Notes: a model not told the origin generated them from the sequence alone. Positions 44,010 to 53,089 are shown, counted from the first letter of the stretch. The stretch is DNA of 64,000 nt from Rhodoferax sp. (GCA_029866205.1 JARWZT010000008.1:124001-188000); one strand, 5' to 3'. Made by a program: numbers and translations.

Positions 44010-44570
44010 TCAAAATTCCATTTGTATCCACTGCCCAAAGGCAGGAGCCGCTACCGGCCACTGCTCGGCTTGCTGGACGCGGCGTACGCCTTGCGACAGC
44101 AAGGTACAAGCGCGCGCCACCCCGGCGTGGGTGAGCCAAACCTGGCTGCCCGCGGTCATTGCAGCGTCCCAGGCGGCGCCAACCCGAGCCAAAACGTCGT
44201 TGGCGCTCTCTACGCCTCCAAATCGATGATCGCCAAAGTCGTCGGTCCACTGTACAAGTGCTGCAGGGTCAATAGCATCCCAGGACACACCTTCAAAGTG
44301 GCCGAAATCCATTTCTGCAAGTCTTGGGTCCTGGACGAAATGCAGGTCTTCGCGCAACGCTTGCAAGGCCTGCGCCAATTGGGTGCATCGCCTGAGCGGC
44401 GAGACGTGAACCGAGAGCTCGGGCGGCAAAACGCTGGCCAACCCGAGCGCGGCAGCGTACGTTGCTTCAGGTTGCGCGGAAACATCCAAGGCTCCGTAGC
44501 ACACCCCAGGAGCGATCAGTGGCAGAGCATGGCGGGCGATCCAAAGTGTCACAGTTGCAACTGACGTCAA
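44010..44570 (-). CDS. Histidine phosphatase, CobC-like (alpha-ribazole phosphatase type)
   Basis: A protein of about 186 residues. The phosphohistidine motif is present as IARHALPLIAPGVCYG, but the usual RHGE is replaced by RHA. Further conserved parts are VSPLRRCTQLAQAL, LAEMDFGHFEGVSWDAID and VWLTHAGVARA. In this setting it should be the cobalamin pathway phosphatase acting on alpha-ribazole phosphate, encoded after cobS. The start is a TTG at 44570 that overlaps the cobS stop (TTGA), or a GTG at 44552. Confidence 0.8.
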   Translation of the reverse strand: MTSVATVTLWIARHALPLIAPGVCYGALDVSAQPEATYAAALGLASVLPPELSVHVSPLRRCTQLAQALQALREDLHFVQDPRLAEMDFGHFEGVSWDAIDPAALVQWTDDFGDHRFGGVESANDVLARVGAAWDAAMTAGSQVWLTHAGVARACTLLSQGVRRVQQAEQWPVAAPAFGQWIQMEF

Positions 44571-45397
44571 ACACCCGCACTGCGGCCGAGACCCAACGCC
44601 AGACCCAGATAAAAAGACAACTCGCACAGCTGCTGCACCGTGCCCAGGCAGTCGCCCGTAAAACCTTGCAGTCGACGGGCAAACAGGCGCCACAAATACC
44701 CAAACGTCAGTGCTGAGGATAGCAATGCGGTTGCCCATACTGCCAATCCGAGGGTGATACCGCCCGGCGCAAGTACCACCACCGTAGCCAGTGAGGCGGA
44801 ACTCCACGCCACCGCCGTCGCCAAGCTACCCCAGGTAATTTGGTCTGCAAGAGGCTTGGACTTGGAGCCATCGTCATCTCCCACGTGAGGCAGAAGGCGG
44901 ATCAGAAATAAGGGCCAGGTACGTGACACGATATGTGCGCCCATCAGCGCAGCGCACATCCAGGGCGAACTGACTGCGCCAATAAGGGCCAGTAGTGCCA
45001 CTTTGCAAAGCAAAGCCAACGCGACTGCAATGGCACCAAAGGCACCAACACGAGAGTCTTTCATGATGACTAGCGCACGGACGCGGTCGTAGCTACCCCC
45101 AAGTCCATCGGCCACGTCAGCAAGACCGTCTTCGTGAAAGGCACCAGTGATCCATACCCCAGCAGCGGTGCCCAAAGCGGCAGCTACCAAGGGCGCATAG
45201 GCGGTCGGCAGTCCGTACAGCAAGATGGCAGTAAGCGCAGTCACCAAGCCACCGACCACCAGCCCTACGGCCGGGAAATAGGCAGCACTCCTGCGCAACA
45301 TTGCGGGGCTGTAGCCCACCCAATCGGCCAGCGCACCCGTTACCGGAATGCGAGTAAAAAACTGGATCGCCAGCAAAAAGTGGCGTACGCTGGTCAT
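44567..45397 (-). CDS. cobS: Adenosylcobinamide-GDP ribazoletransferase
   Basis: A 276-residue membrane enzyme joining the nucleotide loop to adenosylcobinamide-GDP, the last assembly step of B12. Key parts are LAIQFFTRIPVTGAL at the N-terminus, GAFHEDGLADVADGLGG, IMKDSRVGAFGAIAV, and the GFTGDCLGTVQQLCEL end. Overlaps cobT by four bases (ATGA). Confidence 0.95.
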   Translation of the reverse strand: MTSVRHFLLAIQFFTRIPVTGALADWVGYSPAMLRRSAAYFPAVGLVVGGLVTALTAILLYGLPTAYAPLVAAALGTAAGVWITGAFHEDGLADVADGLGGSYDRVRALVIMKDSRVGAFGAIAVALALLCKVALLALIGAVSSPWMCAALMGAHIVSRTWPLFLIRLLPHVGDDDGSKSKPLADQITWGSLATAVAWSSASLATVVVLAPGGITLGLAVWATALLSSALTFGYLWRLFARRLQGFTGDCLGTVQQLCELSFYLGLALGLGRSAGV

Positions 45398-46494
45398 GGC
45401 GATCCGTCCGCCGTGGCGCGGGCGTCATCGGACTTCCCGGACACGCCGGCAGACTCAAAGCTCGCCATGTCACGCATGATGGTGCAGGCCGACTGCAGCA
45501 GTGGCCAAGCCAGCGCGGCACCTGAACCTTCACCCAGGCGAAGGCCCAGGTCCAACAAGGCCTGTACCCCCAGGTACTGCAACATGAATTCGTGGCCGCG
45601 CTCGCCAGAACGATGCGCAAACACACAGCGCTCCAAAACTGGTGGCTGCAGTGCATGCGCCACCATCACTGCTGCTGTGGCGATAAAGCCGTCTACCACC
45701 ACGACACGGCGCTCCAGCGCCGCTTGCAACACCGCACCGACCATCGTTGCAATCTCAAATCCACCAAATGCAGCCAAAGCGTCCAGCGGGCTTGTGGCCT
45801 GCGCATGCAGCGCCAATACCTCGCGTAACACGGCTGTCTTGCGCACAACTGCCGGCGCATCCAGCCCTGTGCCCGCACCGGTGCATTGCGCAATATCCAA
45901 CCCCGCCAGGCGCGCCAGCAAGAGCGACGCTGCAGACGTGTTGCCGATGCCCATTTCGCCCAGAAGTAGCGCATTACCTGGCAGGCTTGTTACCAGCTCT
46001 TGGCCGTTTTTTAATGCCTGCTGGCATTGGGCTGGGGTCATGGCCGCTTGCTCGGACGAATCCGCCGTACCGTGTTCGCCACCGGGCACTTTGCAAACCA
46101 GCAAGCCAGGCCGCTGCGTCCCCAGCTGCAGTCCAGCCAAAAAATCATGATTGACGCCGCAATCCACCACCGTCAGTGCGATGGCGTTTTGCCGGGCCAG
46201 CACGCTGACGGCTGCGCCACCCGCCAAAAAGTTTTCGACCATTTGCCAAGTCACATCGCTCGGAAATGCCGACACGCCCCGCGCTGTGAGCCCGTGGTCT
46301 CCAGCAAAAACCACCAATTGCGGTTGGACCAAAGTGGGGTTTTGGCTTCCCAAGATTTCACCCATTTGAACTGCAATGTCTTCAATGCGGCCCAAGGACC
46401 CCAGCGGTTTTGTTTTCTGGTCGACCTTGTGCTGCAGCGCCTGTTTAATTTCAGTCGCACGCATTGAAGCGATAGCGGGAATCGTGTAGGTCAT
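45394..46494 (-). CDS. cobT: Nicotinate-nucleotide-dimethylbenzimidazole phosphoribosyltransferase
   Basis: A 366-residue enzyme that activates the lower ligand base to alpha-ribazole phosphate. Identified by KTKPLGSLGRIEDIAVQ, VVFAGDHGLTARGVSAFP, LLGEMGIGNTSAAS, and the C-terminal LRLGEGSGAALA containing the catalytic glutamate. The last twenty residues after the catalytic part form a Ser/Ala/Asp-rich tail. ATG 46494. It follows btuD by 110 bases and overlaps cobS. Confidence 0.95.
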   Translation of the reverse strand: MTYTIPAIASMRATEIKQALQHKVDQKTKPLGSLGRIEDIAVQMGEILGSQNPTLVQPQLVVFAGDHGLTARGVSAFPSDVTWQMVENFLAGGAAVSVLARQNAIALTVVDCGVNHDFLAGLQLGTQRPGLLVCKVPGGEHGTADSSEQAAMTPAQCQQALKNGQELVTSLPGNALLLGEMGIGNTSAASLLLARLAGLDIAQCTGAGTGLDAPAVVRKTAVLREVLALHAQATSPLDALAAFGGFEIATMVGAVLQAALERRVVVVDGFIATAAVMVAHALQPPVLERCVFAHRSGERGHEFMLQYLGVQALLDLGLRLGEGSGAALAWPLLQSACTIMRDMASFESAGVSGKSDDARATADGSP

Positions 46495-46604
46495 GCTTGA
46501 TCTCGGGCTTGGTGACACAAAAAAATCAGATCAGGGCGGTCCGCGGCCACGCGACTACAACCCGGGTGTTGTTGCTCATGTTTTGCACTTTATACGGCGC
46601 AGCT

Positions 46605-47393
46605 TTAATGACCGGGTTGCCTTAAGTCTGGGGTGCACGGCAACGCGACCCACTGGCCTTGCACCGTGTGGATGGCAACGCGACCGTCAAAAACCTGCTC
46701 TAACGCGCGGTGACTTGCCGGTGCTGCCGCAGACCCGTGGTGGTAGACCCGCCCCTTCTGCATGACGACTAAGGTATCCGCTTGCAAAGCCATAGAAATT
46801 TCGTGCAACACGCTGACCACCGTAGTGCCTTGCGCCACCAGCGCGCGGACGATCTGCAGCCAGTCGGCTTGGTGGGGCGGGTCCAGATTGACCAGCGGTT
46901 CGTCCATCAACAACACCTGCGCCTGCACGCTGAGTGCGCGCGCCATCAATACGCGCTGACGCTCACCGCCCGAGAGCTGGCCCAGCGTGCGCTCGCGCCA
47001 GTCCCAGGCTTGGGTCTGGCGCAGGGCCTGTTCTACCGCCGCGTAGTCTTGGGCGCTGGGCTTGCTCAGCCACGACTGGTGCGGCAGGCGCCCCAGCAGC
47101 GCCACGTCCCACACCGTTAAATCATCACCCGCACCTTCGCTCTGGCCCAGCCAGGCAAGACGCTGCGCACGCTGGCGCGCCGGCCAGGCCGCCAAGGGTT
47201 GGCCCTGTAAATGCACCACACCGGTGTGCTCAAGCAGCCCAGCCAGCACCTTGAGCGCGGTGGACTTGCCTGCGCCATTGGGTCCGACGATGCTGGTCCA
47301 GCACCCCGACGCGATGTCCAAATCCAGCCCTTGCAGTACTTGCGTGTCGCCCAGACGGGCGCGGATACCCTGGGCCCTCAGCGCCACCGTCAT
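46605..47393 (-). CDS. btuD: Cobalamin ABC transporter ATP-binding protein
   Basis: A 262-residue ATPase of the siderophore/B12 importer class: Walker A VGPNGAGKSTALK, signature LSGGERQRVLMARAL, Walker B VLLMDEPLVNLDPPHQ, H-loop SVLHEISMALQ. The usual D-loop SALD is replaced by VNLD. Overlaps the btuC stop by four bases. The frame remains open more than 400 codons upstream through btuC, but the ATPase starts at ATG 47393. Confidence 0.92.
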   Translation of the reverse strand: MTVALRAQGIRARLGDTQVLQGLDLDIASGCWTSIVGPNGAGKSTALKVLAGLLEHTGVVHLQGQPLAAWPARQRAQRLAWLGQSEGAGDDLTVWDVALLGRLPHQSWLSKPSAQDYAAVEQALRQTQAWDWRERTLGQLSGGERQRVLMARALSVQAQVLLMDEPLVNLDPPHQADWLQIVRALVAQGTTVVSVLHEISMALQADTLVVMQKGRVYHHGSAAAPASHRALEQVFDGRVAIHTVQGQWVALPCTPDLRQPGH

Positions 47394-48406
47394 GGCTTGG
47401 CTCCCGCAGCCACCGGATTTTGTCGGTGCATCAGCCACAGCAAGTAACCACCACCCAAGACTGCAGTGAGCACGCCCACAGGCAGCTCTTGCGGCGCAAG
47501 CAGGCTGCGGGCCAACAAATCTGCTCCCAACAGCAACACTCCACCCATCAAGCTCGACAAAAGTACCAATCGCGCATGGCCTGCGCGCACCAAAGCGCGC
47601 ACCAGGTGCGGCGCTGCCAGTCCCACGAAGGCAATCAGGCCCGTGTGCGCAACGGCAGTACCCGTGGCCAAGGCCAGCACCAGCACCAGCACCATCCGAA
47701 TGGGGCCCACCGGCAGACCCAGGCTTAGTGCGGTACTTTCGCCCAAGGACAGGCCATCCAACACAGGACTCAGGGCCCACGCCAGCGACATGCACAGACT
47801 CCAACCGCCCAGCATGAGCACGCAGGCGTCCCATCCGACAAAGGCGGTGCTGCCCAACATGAACCCCTGCATGGACTGCATGAGCTGGGGCTGCGCCAAC
47901 AAGACCAATGAACTGGCCGCCCCCAGCACCACGCCCACCACAACCCCTGCCAGCAAAAGCCGCATCGTCTGCTGCACGCCGCGCGCCAGAGTCAATGTCA
48001 AGAGTACCGCCGCCGTGGCCCCCACAAAGGCCGCGCCCGTGGTGCCGAGTTGCAACAACCAAGGGGCTGCCACACTCGAAGCACCCAACAATGCCAGGGC
48101 CACACACACACCCAAGGAGGCTCCCGCCGCGCTCCCCAACAAGTAGGGGTCCGCTAATGGATTGCGAAACAAACCTTGGGCAACCGCGCCGGCCAGACCC
48201 AGCAAGGCCCCAGCGGCCCAGGCTCCCGCGCTGCGCGGCAGCCGAATCTCCCAGACGATTTGGCGGGACACGTCGTCGTCCCAGACTTCTCGTACGCTCT
48301 GCAGGCCAGCACTGCCAATACAGGTGCCCAGCGCCAGCAAAATTAACGCCAATATTGCCAACCCGCCCGCAAGCGCCAGGGGACGTTGGCGCACCCATTG
48401 CTTCAT
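47390..48406 (-). CDS. btuC: Cobalamin ABC transporter permease (FecCD family)
   Basis: A 338-residue, ten-helix permease with the family segments IRLPRSAGAWAAGALLGLAGAVAQGLFRNPLADPYLLG, shown here in parts as RLPRS, NPLADPYLLG, GLAAPHLVR and the C-terminal VGVLTAVLGGGYLLWLM. It forms the translocation pore with btuD and is fed by the BtuF-like proteins. Overlaps the neighbouring genes on both sides by four bases. Confidence 0.93.
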   Translation of the reverse strand: MKQWVRQRPLALAGGLAILALILLALGTCIGSAGLQSVREVWDDDVSRQIVWEIRLPRSAGAWAAGALLGLAGAVAQGLFRNPLADPYLLGSAAGASLGVCVALALLGASSVAAPWLLQLGTTGAAFVGATAAVLLTLTLARGVQQTMRLLLAGVVVGVVLGAASSLVLLAQPQLMQSMQGFMLGSTAFVGWDACVLMLGGWSLCMSLAWALSPVLDGLSLGESTALSLGLPVGPIRMVLVLVLALATGTAVAHTGLIAFVGLAAPHLVRALVRAGHARLVLLSSLMGGVLLLGADLLARSLLAPQELPVGVLTAVLGGGYLLWLMHRQNPVAAGAKP

Positions 48407-49311
48407 GGCGAGCCCACCTTGGTGGTGTGCGAACCTGACGCCGAGCCGTACACGGTTTGTAAGCAGCGCGCCACCAGCGCCGCGCCCTGCGCCATGCGCG
48501 GGCCGGCACGCACCAATATATCGGCCTCTTCATTGGTGAACGCACACACGCGGCGGGCCTGAAGGGCCTGCAGGCGAGCCCAGCCGGGGCGACTTGAGAG
48601 GGCATTGGCGTTGCTATCGCCAATCAGTATCACGTCGGGCTGTGCCCGCACCACAAACTCGGGGTTGACTTTCGGGAAAGGCCCTAGGCTCCCCTCCACG
48701 ATGTTTTGCAAGCCCATGCGCTCCAGCGTCTGACCCAAAAACGAGGACGGGCTGGCGGCATACGGACCAGGGCTTACCTCAAAATACACCCGTTTGCCGC
48801 GTGCATTGGCGGGTACTTGGGCTAAGGCAGCGCGCATGTCGGACTCCATAGACTGCAGCAGGGCACTTGCCGTATCAACACCCAAAATTTGGCCCAAGGT
48901 GCCCAGCACGCGCAGGGCGTTGGCGTAGTCTTTGGGTTCCAGAGCCACCACGCGCAGCCCCAGTGCACGCAAGCGTTCGAAGCCCGGAGTCGAGGCAGCC
49001 ATCAGCACCAAGTCAGGCTTGAGCGCCACGATGGCTTCGATATTGGGGTCCAACCCGCCGCCCACAGGCGCCAGCGCGCGCACGCTGGCCGGGTAATTGG
49101 AATAGCGGTCCACGCCCACCAATTTGGCGCACTGGCCCAAGGCGCAGACCGACTCGGTGAGCGAGGGCAAGAGACTGACGATGCGCTGGGGCACCGGCAA
49201 CAGCTGCACCACCGCCCCGCGGTCGTCCAGCACGGTGGCGCTGGCCGCGGCCTGGGCTGCTGTGCCCCATAGCAGCGCCAACACTCCTAGCCAGAGCGCA
49301 AATGCTTTCAT
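48403..49311 (-). CDS. btuF: Cobalamin ABC transporter periplasmic binding protein
   Basis: A 302-residue binding protein with a signal peptide (MKAFALWLGVLALLWGTAAQA) and two lobes joined by a long helix, as in BtuF: RIVSLLPSLTESVCALG, LVGVDRYSNYP, LGGLDPNIEAIVALKPDLVL in parts, VYFEVSPGPYAAS and NPEFVVRAQPDVILIG. The family captures B12 in the periplasm. ATG 49311 fits the signal peptide; the frame is open 14 codons further. Starts in a four-base overlap with the upstream leaderless paralogue. Confidence 0.9.
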   Translation of the reverse strand: MKAFALWLGVLALLWGTAAQAAASATVLDDRGAVVQLLPVPQRIVSLLPSLTESVCALGQCAKLVGVDRYSNYPASVRALAPVGGGLDPNIEAIVALKPDLVLMAASTPGFERLRALGLRVVALEPKDYANALRVLGTLGQILGVDTASALLQSMESDMRAALAQVPANARGKRVYFEVSPGPYAASPSSFLGQTLERMGLQNIVEGSLGPFPKVNPEFVVRAQPDVILIGDSNANALSSRPGWARLQALQARRVCAFTNEEADILVRAGPRMAQGAALVARCLQTVYGSASGSHTTKVGSP

Positions 49312-50141
49312 GCCGCAGCCCGCCCAATAGACGCCCGCATCCAGTCGCGGCAAATGCGGTGCAGAGCAGCCACGCCGTCGGTCAAGGCCGCAGGGCCAGG
49401 TTGCAAGATCAGGGGGGATTTGATTTCAAACAAAGCGCCGTCGCGTACCGCAGCCACCTGCGCCCAGCCGGGGCGCGCGGCCACGGTCTCTGGGCGAAAC
49501 TTCTTGCCGCACCACGAACCAATGATGATGTCCGGATTGCGGCGCACGATTACTGCACCGTCGGCAATGATGCGGTTCTTGCCCAACGACTCGTGCGCGA
49601 GCTCAGGAAAAACATCGTCCCCCCCGGCGATGCCCATGAGTTCGGACACCCAGCGGATCGCGCTGATGTGGGGCACGTCCCACTCTTCAAAAAAAACGCG
49701 GGGCCGGCGCGCACCCTGCGCCTCAAGCGCAGCCACTTCCGCACGCATCCGGTCCAGCCCCTGCTGCATGGCGGCAATGCGCTCCAGGCCTTGCGTGGCC
49801 TCGCCCACCATGGCCGCCACCTGGTACAGCATGGAAAAAATCTCAGCCACGCTGCGCTGGTTGAACACCGTGACCTGCACGCCCTGGCGAATGAGCAAGG
49901 CCGCAATATCGGCCTGCAGGTCCGAAAACCCAAAAACGCAGTCAGGCTGCAGCGCCAAGATCTTGTCGATCTTGGCGCTCAAAAACGCACTCACCTTGGG
50001 CTTTTCTTGCCGGGCGCGCGCCGGCCGCACCGTGTAGCCCGAAATCCCCACAATGCGCCGCTCCTGCCCAAGCAAGTACAACCACTCGGTGGTTTCCTCG
50101 GTTAGGCATACGATGCGTTGGGGGGTGACAGACAGCGGCAT
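49308..50141 (-). CDS. BtuF-like binding protein without signal peptide
   Basis: A 277-residue protein of the same periplasmic-binding fold (RIVCLTEETTEWLYLLGQ, RIVGISGYTVRP, KILALQPDCVFGFSD, ARRPRVFFEEWDVPH, RRNPDIIIGSWCGKKF). It starts directly at the fold with MPLSVTPQRI and has no export signal, lipobox or membrane helix, so it should stay in the cytoplasm unless an undetected start exists. It lies four bases after btuB and overlaps btuF by four. Such 'cobalamin-binding' cytoplasmic forms may handle imported corrinoid; role unproven. Confidence 0.8.
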   Translation of the reverse strand: MPLSVTPQRIVCLTEETTEWLYLLGQERRIVGISGYTVRPARARQEKPKVSAFLSAKIDKILALQPDCVFGFSDLQADIAALLIRQGVQVTVFNQRSVAEIFSMLYQVAAMVGEATQGLERIAAMQQGLDRMRAEVAALEAQGARRPRVFFEEWDVPHISAIRWVSELMGIAGGDDVFPELAHESLGKNRIIADGAVIVRRNPDIIIGSWCGKKFRPETVAARPGWAQVAAVRDGALFEIKSPLILQPGPAALTDGVAALHRICRDWMRASIGRAAA

Positions 50142-50145
50142 GAAC

Positions 50146-52074
50146 TTAGAACGCGATTTTCAAATTCGCATAAAAACTGCGCCCGTCCGCAGGATAGATA
50201 CCGTTATACGTTGCATAGTCGTAATAAGACTTGTTGAAAGCGTTGCGTATCCAAAACGATCCTGATAGCGTCTGGGAAAATTGGGTTCTGAGGCCTAAAT
50301 CAACAACGGTACGAGATGGCATTTCTGGTTCTGATGCAGACTGATCGCTCGCCTGCATCATTCCACTGCGATGGTGCAATGAGGACATCGCCACATAGCT
50401 ACCAATGCTTTTCTCGTAAGTGACTCGAATCACTTGTGTTGGCGTCAACGGAATTCGTCGACCAACATTTAAGCCATTGGAAATGGTTGCATCCACAAAA
50501 TCAATGCTTGCTTTCAGCATAGCATCAGCACTGACCTTCCAATCTGAACTAAATGAAAGTGTTGACCGTTGCGTATCGTAAAGATTGCTATTGCATGACG
50601 CTGCAACATCGCCAACTACACCACAATCATATTGATAGGCGATCTCGTCAACGGCGTTTATTTGACGGTAGTGTGCTGCCCATTTACCTGCTTGATAGCG
50701 CTGTTCAAACTGAAGAAAATACTCCCGCGTTGACATCGGCCTAATACCTGGATTAATTTCCAAAAGTGCATAAGTCGTTTGGTTAAAAGTGTACAACTCA
50801 TCAGCATTGGGGAACCGGAAACCAGTCAGTGCACCAGCACGCAATGTCGACATATCTGTCAATTGAACTAACGCGCCAATCGAAACTCCAACTTTTTCAG
50901 CGGTCGCAGATGTCGTTATAGCACCACTGGCTGTCTGAAAACGACTTTCCGCACGCTGCGTTCTCAACCCCACATCTGTCGTAATATTCTGTGTAAATGG
51001 TCGGAAGGCTTGAATAAATACAGCCTGTGTTTGCTGTCCGACTTGTTTTTTGGTATCGGTATTCGCCTGTGCGTCTGCAAATTCGCCGCCAAGTATAAAT
51101 TGACTACCCATCCACTTGACCTTGTATTCCGGAGTAACTGAAGTTCTGGTATTTTTTACAGCGTCATAGGTTTTTTCTATCAATTCTTGGTAAAAGGTTT
51201 CAATCGAAAACAGATCATCCTGCTCTAGGACTCGCAAGTATTTCAGACCTGTTGAAGCACCTGAACGCTTAGAAGAAATTGGAGAAGCGCCAATTTTTGT
51301 TGGGTCTGCATCGAATTGAGATTGTGTTAAGTAACTTGGCAAGTTCGCACTTTCTTCAAATCCACGAGCAAAGATTGAAAACTGTCCTAAATCTGAAGTA
51401 TTGGTGAGCCTGACTTGTGCGCTGCTTTGATCTGATTCGCTAAATTGACGATAGCCATTAACTTTGGCATGCATTAAAGAGACACTGCCGCGTGTTTGAT
51501 CTGCTCGAAATCCCAAATAAGCATCTTGTCTTTGAGAACCGAAACTACCAAAACTTAAGTCCACACTTTTCGCTGAATCCGTCCGAGTGATGATATTTAT
51601 AATACCGCCTTGCGCTCTATCACCAAATAACACGCCCCCATTTGCTTTGCGAATTTCAATTTGCTGAATTGCACTCATAGGTATCTGTGCAAAATTACTG
51701 CCAGACGAATCCATACCGCTGACTCTTTGCCCATCAATCAAAATTAACACATTTTGAGAGCCCGCTTGCCCCAAATAACCGATATCAACTGAGGCATCTA
51801 CTCCCGCCCGTCCATACAAACGATTGACAGCCATACCCCCCACGGAATCCAGGAATTCGGTCACGTTAGAGGCGCCCGCTTGCTCAATTTGCTGTCGCGA
51901 AATAATATCCACAACCACGGACACCTCAGACATAGGCTGCACCATGCGCGAAGCAGAGACCACCACAGGATTAAGTTCAATGCTCTGGGCTTGCACAGAA
52001 GCAGCAACCGCTAAAGACACAATAGAAAGGACAGGAACGAGCGCGCACGCGCGCAGGCGAATAGATTTTTTCAT
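50146..52074 (-). CDS. btuB: TonB-dependent cobalamin receptor, BtuB-like
   Basis: A 642-residue outer membrane receptor: signal peptide to VQAQ, an early TonB-box-like NPVVVSASRM, a plug domain (VDIISRQQIEQAGASNVTEFLDSVGG, in parts, then NVLILIDGQRV and GGIINIITRT), and a barrel ending in the aromatic FYANLKIAF. The preceding cobalamin riboswitch and following B12 transport genes support a BtuB role. Base composition and codon use are plainly more AT-rich than in all neighbouring genes, suggesting recent transfer of this one gene or its surface-variable replacement. Confidence 0.9.
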   Translation of the reverse strand: MKKSIRLRACALVPVLSIVSLAVAASVQAQSIELNPVVVSASRMVQPMSEVSVVVDIISRQQIEQAGASNVTEFLDSVGGMAVNRLYGRAGVDASVDIGYLGQAGSQNVLILIDGQRVSGMDSSGSNFAQIPMSAIQQIEIRKANGGVLFGDRAQGGIINIITRTDSAKSVDLSFGSFGSQRQDAYLGFRADQTRGSVSLMHAKVNGYRQFSESDQSSAQVRLTNTSDLGQFSIFARGFEESANLPSYLTQSQFDADPTKIGASPISSKRSGASTGLKYLRVLEQDDLFSIETFYQELIEKTYDAVKNTRTSVTPEYKVKWMGSQFILGGEFADAQANTDTKKQVGQQTQAVFIQAFRPFTQNITTDVGLRTQRAESRFQTASGAITTSATAEKVGVSIGALVQLTDMSTLRAGALTGFRFPNADELYTFNQTTYALLEINPGIRPMSTREYFLQFEQRYQAGKWAAHYRQINAVDEIAYQYDCGVVGDVAASCNSNLYDTQRSTLSFSSDWKVSADAMLKASIDFVDATISNGLNVGRRIPLTPTQVIRVTYEKSIGSYVAMSSLHHRSGMMQASDQSASEPEMPSRTVVDLGLRTQFSQTLSGSFWIRNAFNKSYYDYATYNGIYPADGRSFYANLKIAF

Positions 52075-52135
52075 GATTGAAAACCCAACAGTTATGTGCC
52101 CTCACCGTCTTCCCCGACAGTGCATGGGCGTCACA

Positions 52136-52155
52136 GTTGCACGCAGGCGTGCAAC
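52136..52155 (-). repeat. Hairpin downstream of the B12 box, candidate expression platform
   Basis: GTTGCACGC at 52136-52144, AG, then GCGTGCAAC at 52147-52155: perfect nine-base arms. Position between aptamer and btuB start suggests it competes with the B12 box-containing fold. Confidence 0.5.
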
Positions 52156-52383
52156 CACTTTATTGGCCGGTATCCGGGCTGATGGCACGACCCCCATCGC
52201 CTTCCCAAGTGCTTGTTCAGGGCACTCAGTGGCAGTGATGGGAGCGAAATCGAAACCCGGGTGCGAGCGTCGATTTGTCCACTTACCGTTGCGGGGGCAG
52301 CGCAGGTTAGGTTGGCTGTTGACCAGCGTCGCCCTCCTGCTTCCCGTTGAACTGCACCGTGTGAACCACGGTGCGAGCACCAA
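52156..52383 (-). promoter_or_regulatory. Cobalamin (B12) riboswitch upstream of btuB
   Basis: On the minus strand the leader holds the conserved elements in order: GGTGC near 52382, GGGAAGCAGGAGG, GCTGCCCCCGCAACGGTAAG, and the B12 box AGCCCGGATACCGGCC at 52165-52180. Together these define the adenosylcobalamin aptamer. A strong 9-base stem GTTGCACGC/GCGTGCAAC (52136-52155) sits just after the B12 box and is a candidate expression platform; no T-tract follows, so control of translation is more likely than termination. The leader is 374 bases between btuB and the divergent 52449 gene. Confidence 0.93.
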
Positions 52384-52448
52384 CAGGCGGATTCTAAGGC
52401 CAGGCTTTCGTAAGAAAACCGCTTGGCTGCGACCTACAATGTCGCGCT

Positions 52449-52700
52449 ATGCAGCCCTTGTCCCCCACTGAGCAAATCGCCGAGCGCGTTGAGCGCCTGC
52501 TGGTGCGATACGAAGAACTCCAGCGCACCAATGCCTTGCTGAGCAGCCAGGTGCAGGCGCTTACCGTGGAGCGCGACTCGTTCAAGTCCCGTCTGGGCGC
52601 AGCGCGCGCGCGCATCGACGCTTTACTCGACCGCCTGCCCAGCCAACCTGACAGCGACGCTGCGGCGCCCTCCTCCAGCCCCAAGCCTGAAACACCATGA
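52449..52700 (+). CDS. ZapB-like coiled-coil protein (TIGR02449 type)
   Basis: An 83-residue protein with a long N-terminal coiled coil (about residues 8-62, heptads in RVERLLVRYEELQRTNALLS) and a disordered Ser/Pro/Asp tail. Its place directly before zapA, with a four-base overlap, is typical of the small coiled-coil partner of ZapA in beta/gammaproteobacteria. A cell division role is inferred from context. Confidence 0.75.
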   Translation: MQPLSPTEQIAERVERLLVRYEELQRTNALLSSQVQALTVERDSFKSRLGAARARIDALLDRLPSQPDSDAAAPSSSPKPETP

Positions 52701-53029
52701 AGCAACTCGACGTCCAGATCATGGGGCAGAACTACCTCTTGGGCTGCCCCGAAGGTGGCGAAGCCAAACTGACCCAAGCGGTGCAACGCGTGGACTCCGC
52801 CATGTGCAAGATCCGCGACGCCGGCAAGGTACGCGCCCGTGACCGCATTGCGGTGCTGGCGGCGCTTAACCTGGCGTTCGAGGTGGCCAACGCTGAAGCT
52901 TCCCCCGAAGGCATGGCAGACCAACCCGCACCTGAGCTCACCTTGGACCGCCGCCAGGATGACAAACTGCTTGAACCGCTGATCCTTCGCCTGGACAAGG
53001 TGCTGGCGCGCGACGGTCTGTTGTTTTAG
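52697..53029 (+). CDS. zapA: Cell division protein ZapA
   Basis: A 110-residue protein with the ZapA N-terminal sheet (MKQLDVQIMGQNYLLGCPEG) and dimerisation helix (RDRIAVLAALNLAFEVANAE). ZapA crosslinks FtsZ filaments at midcell. It overlaps the preceding coiled-coil gene by four bases and is followed by 6S RNA, as in most proteobacteria. Confidence 0.93.
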   Translation: MKQLDVQIMGQNYLLGCPEGGEAKLTQAVQRVDSAMCKIRDAGKVRARDRIAVLAALNLAFEVANAEASPEGMADQPAPELTLDRRQDDKLLEPLILRLDKVLARDGLLF

Positions 53030-53076
53030 TCCCAAAGGGCGCAGCGCAAAGGCGCACGCAAACGCGGGCGCAGGCC

Positions 53077-53082
53077 TACAAT
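53077..53082 (+). promoter_or_regulatory. -10 box of the 6S RNA promoter
   Basis: TACAAT at 53077-53082 lies eight bases before the predicted 5' end of the 6S RNA. No clear -35 is seen. Confidence 0.5.
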
Positions 53083-53089
53083 CCCCATC

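Noticed and set aside
46495..46604. Second cobalamin riboswitch before cobT
   Set aside because: No B12 box and too short for an aptamer.
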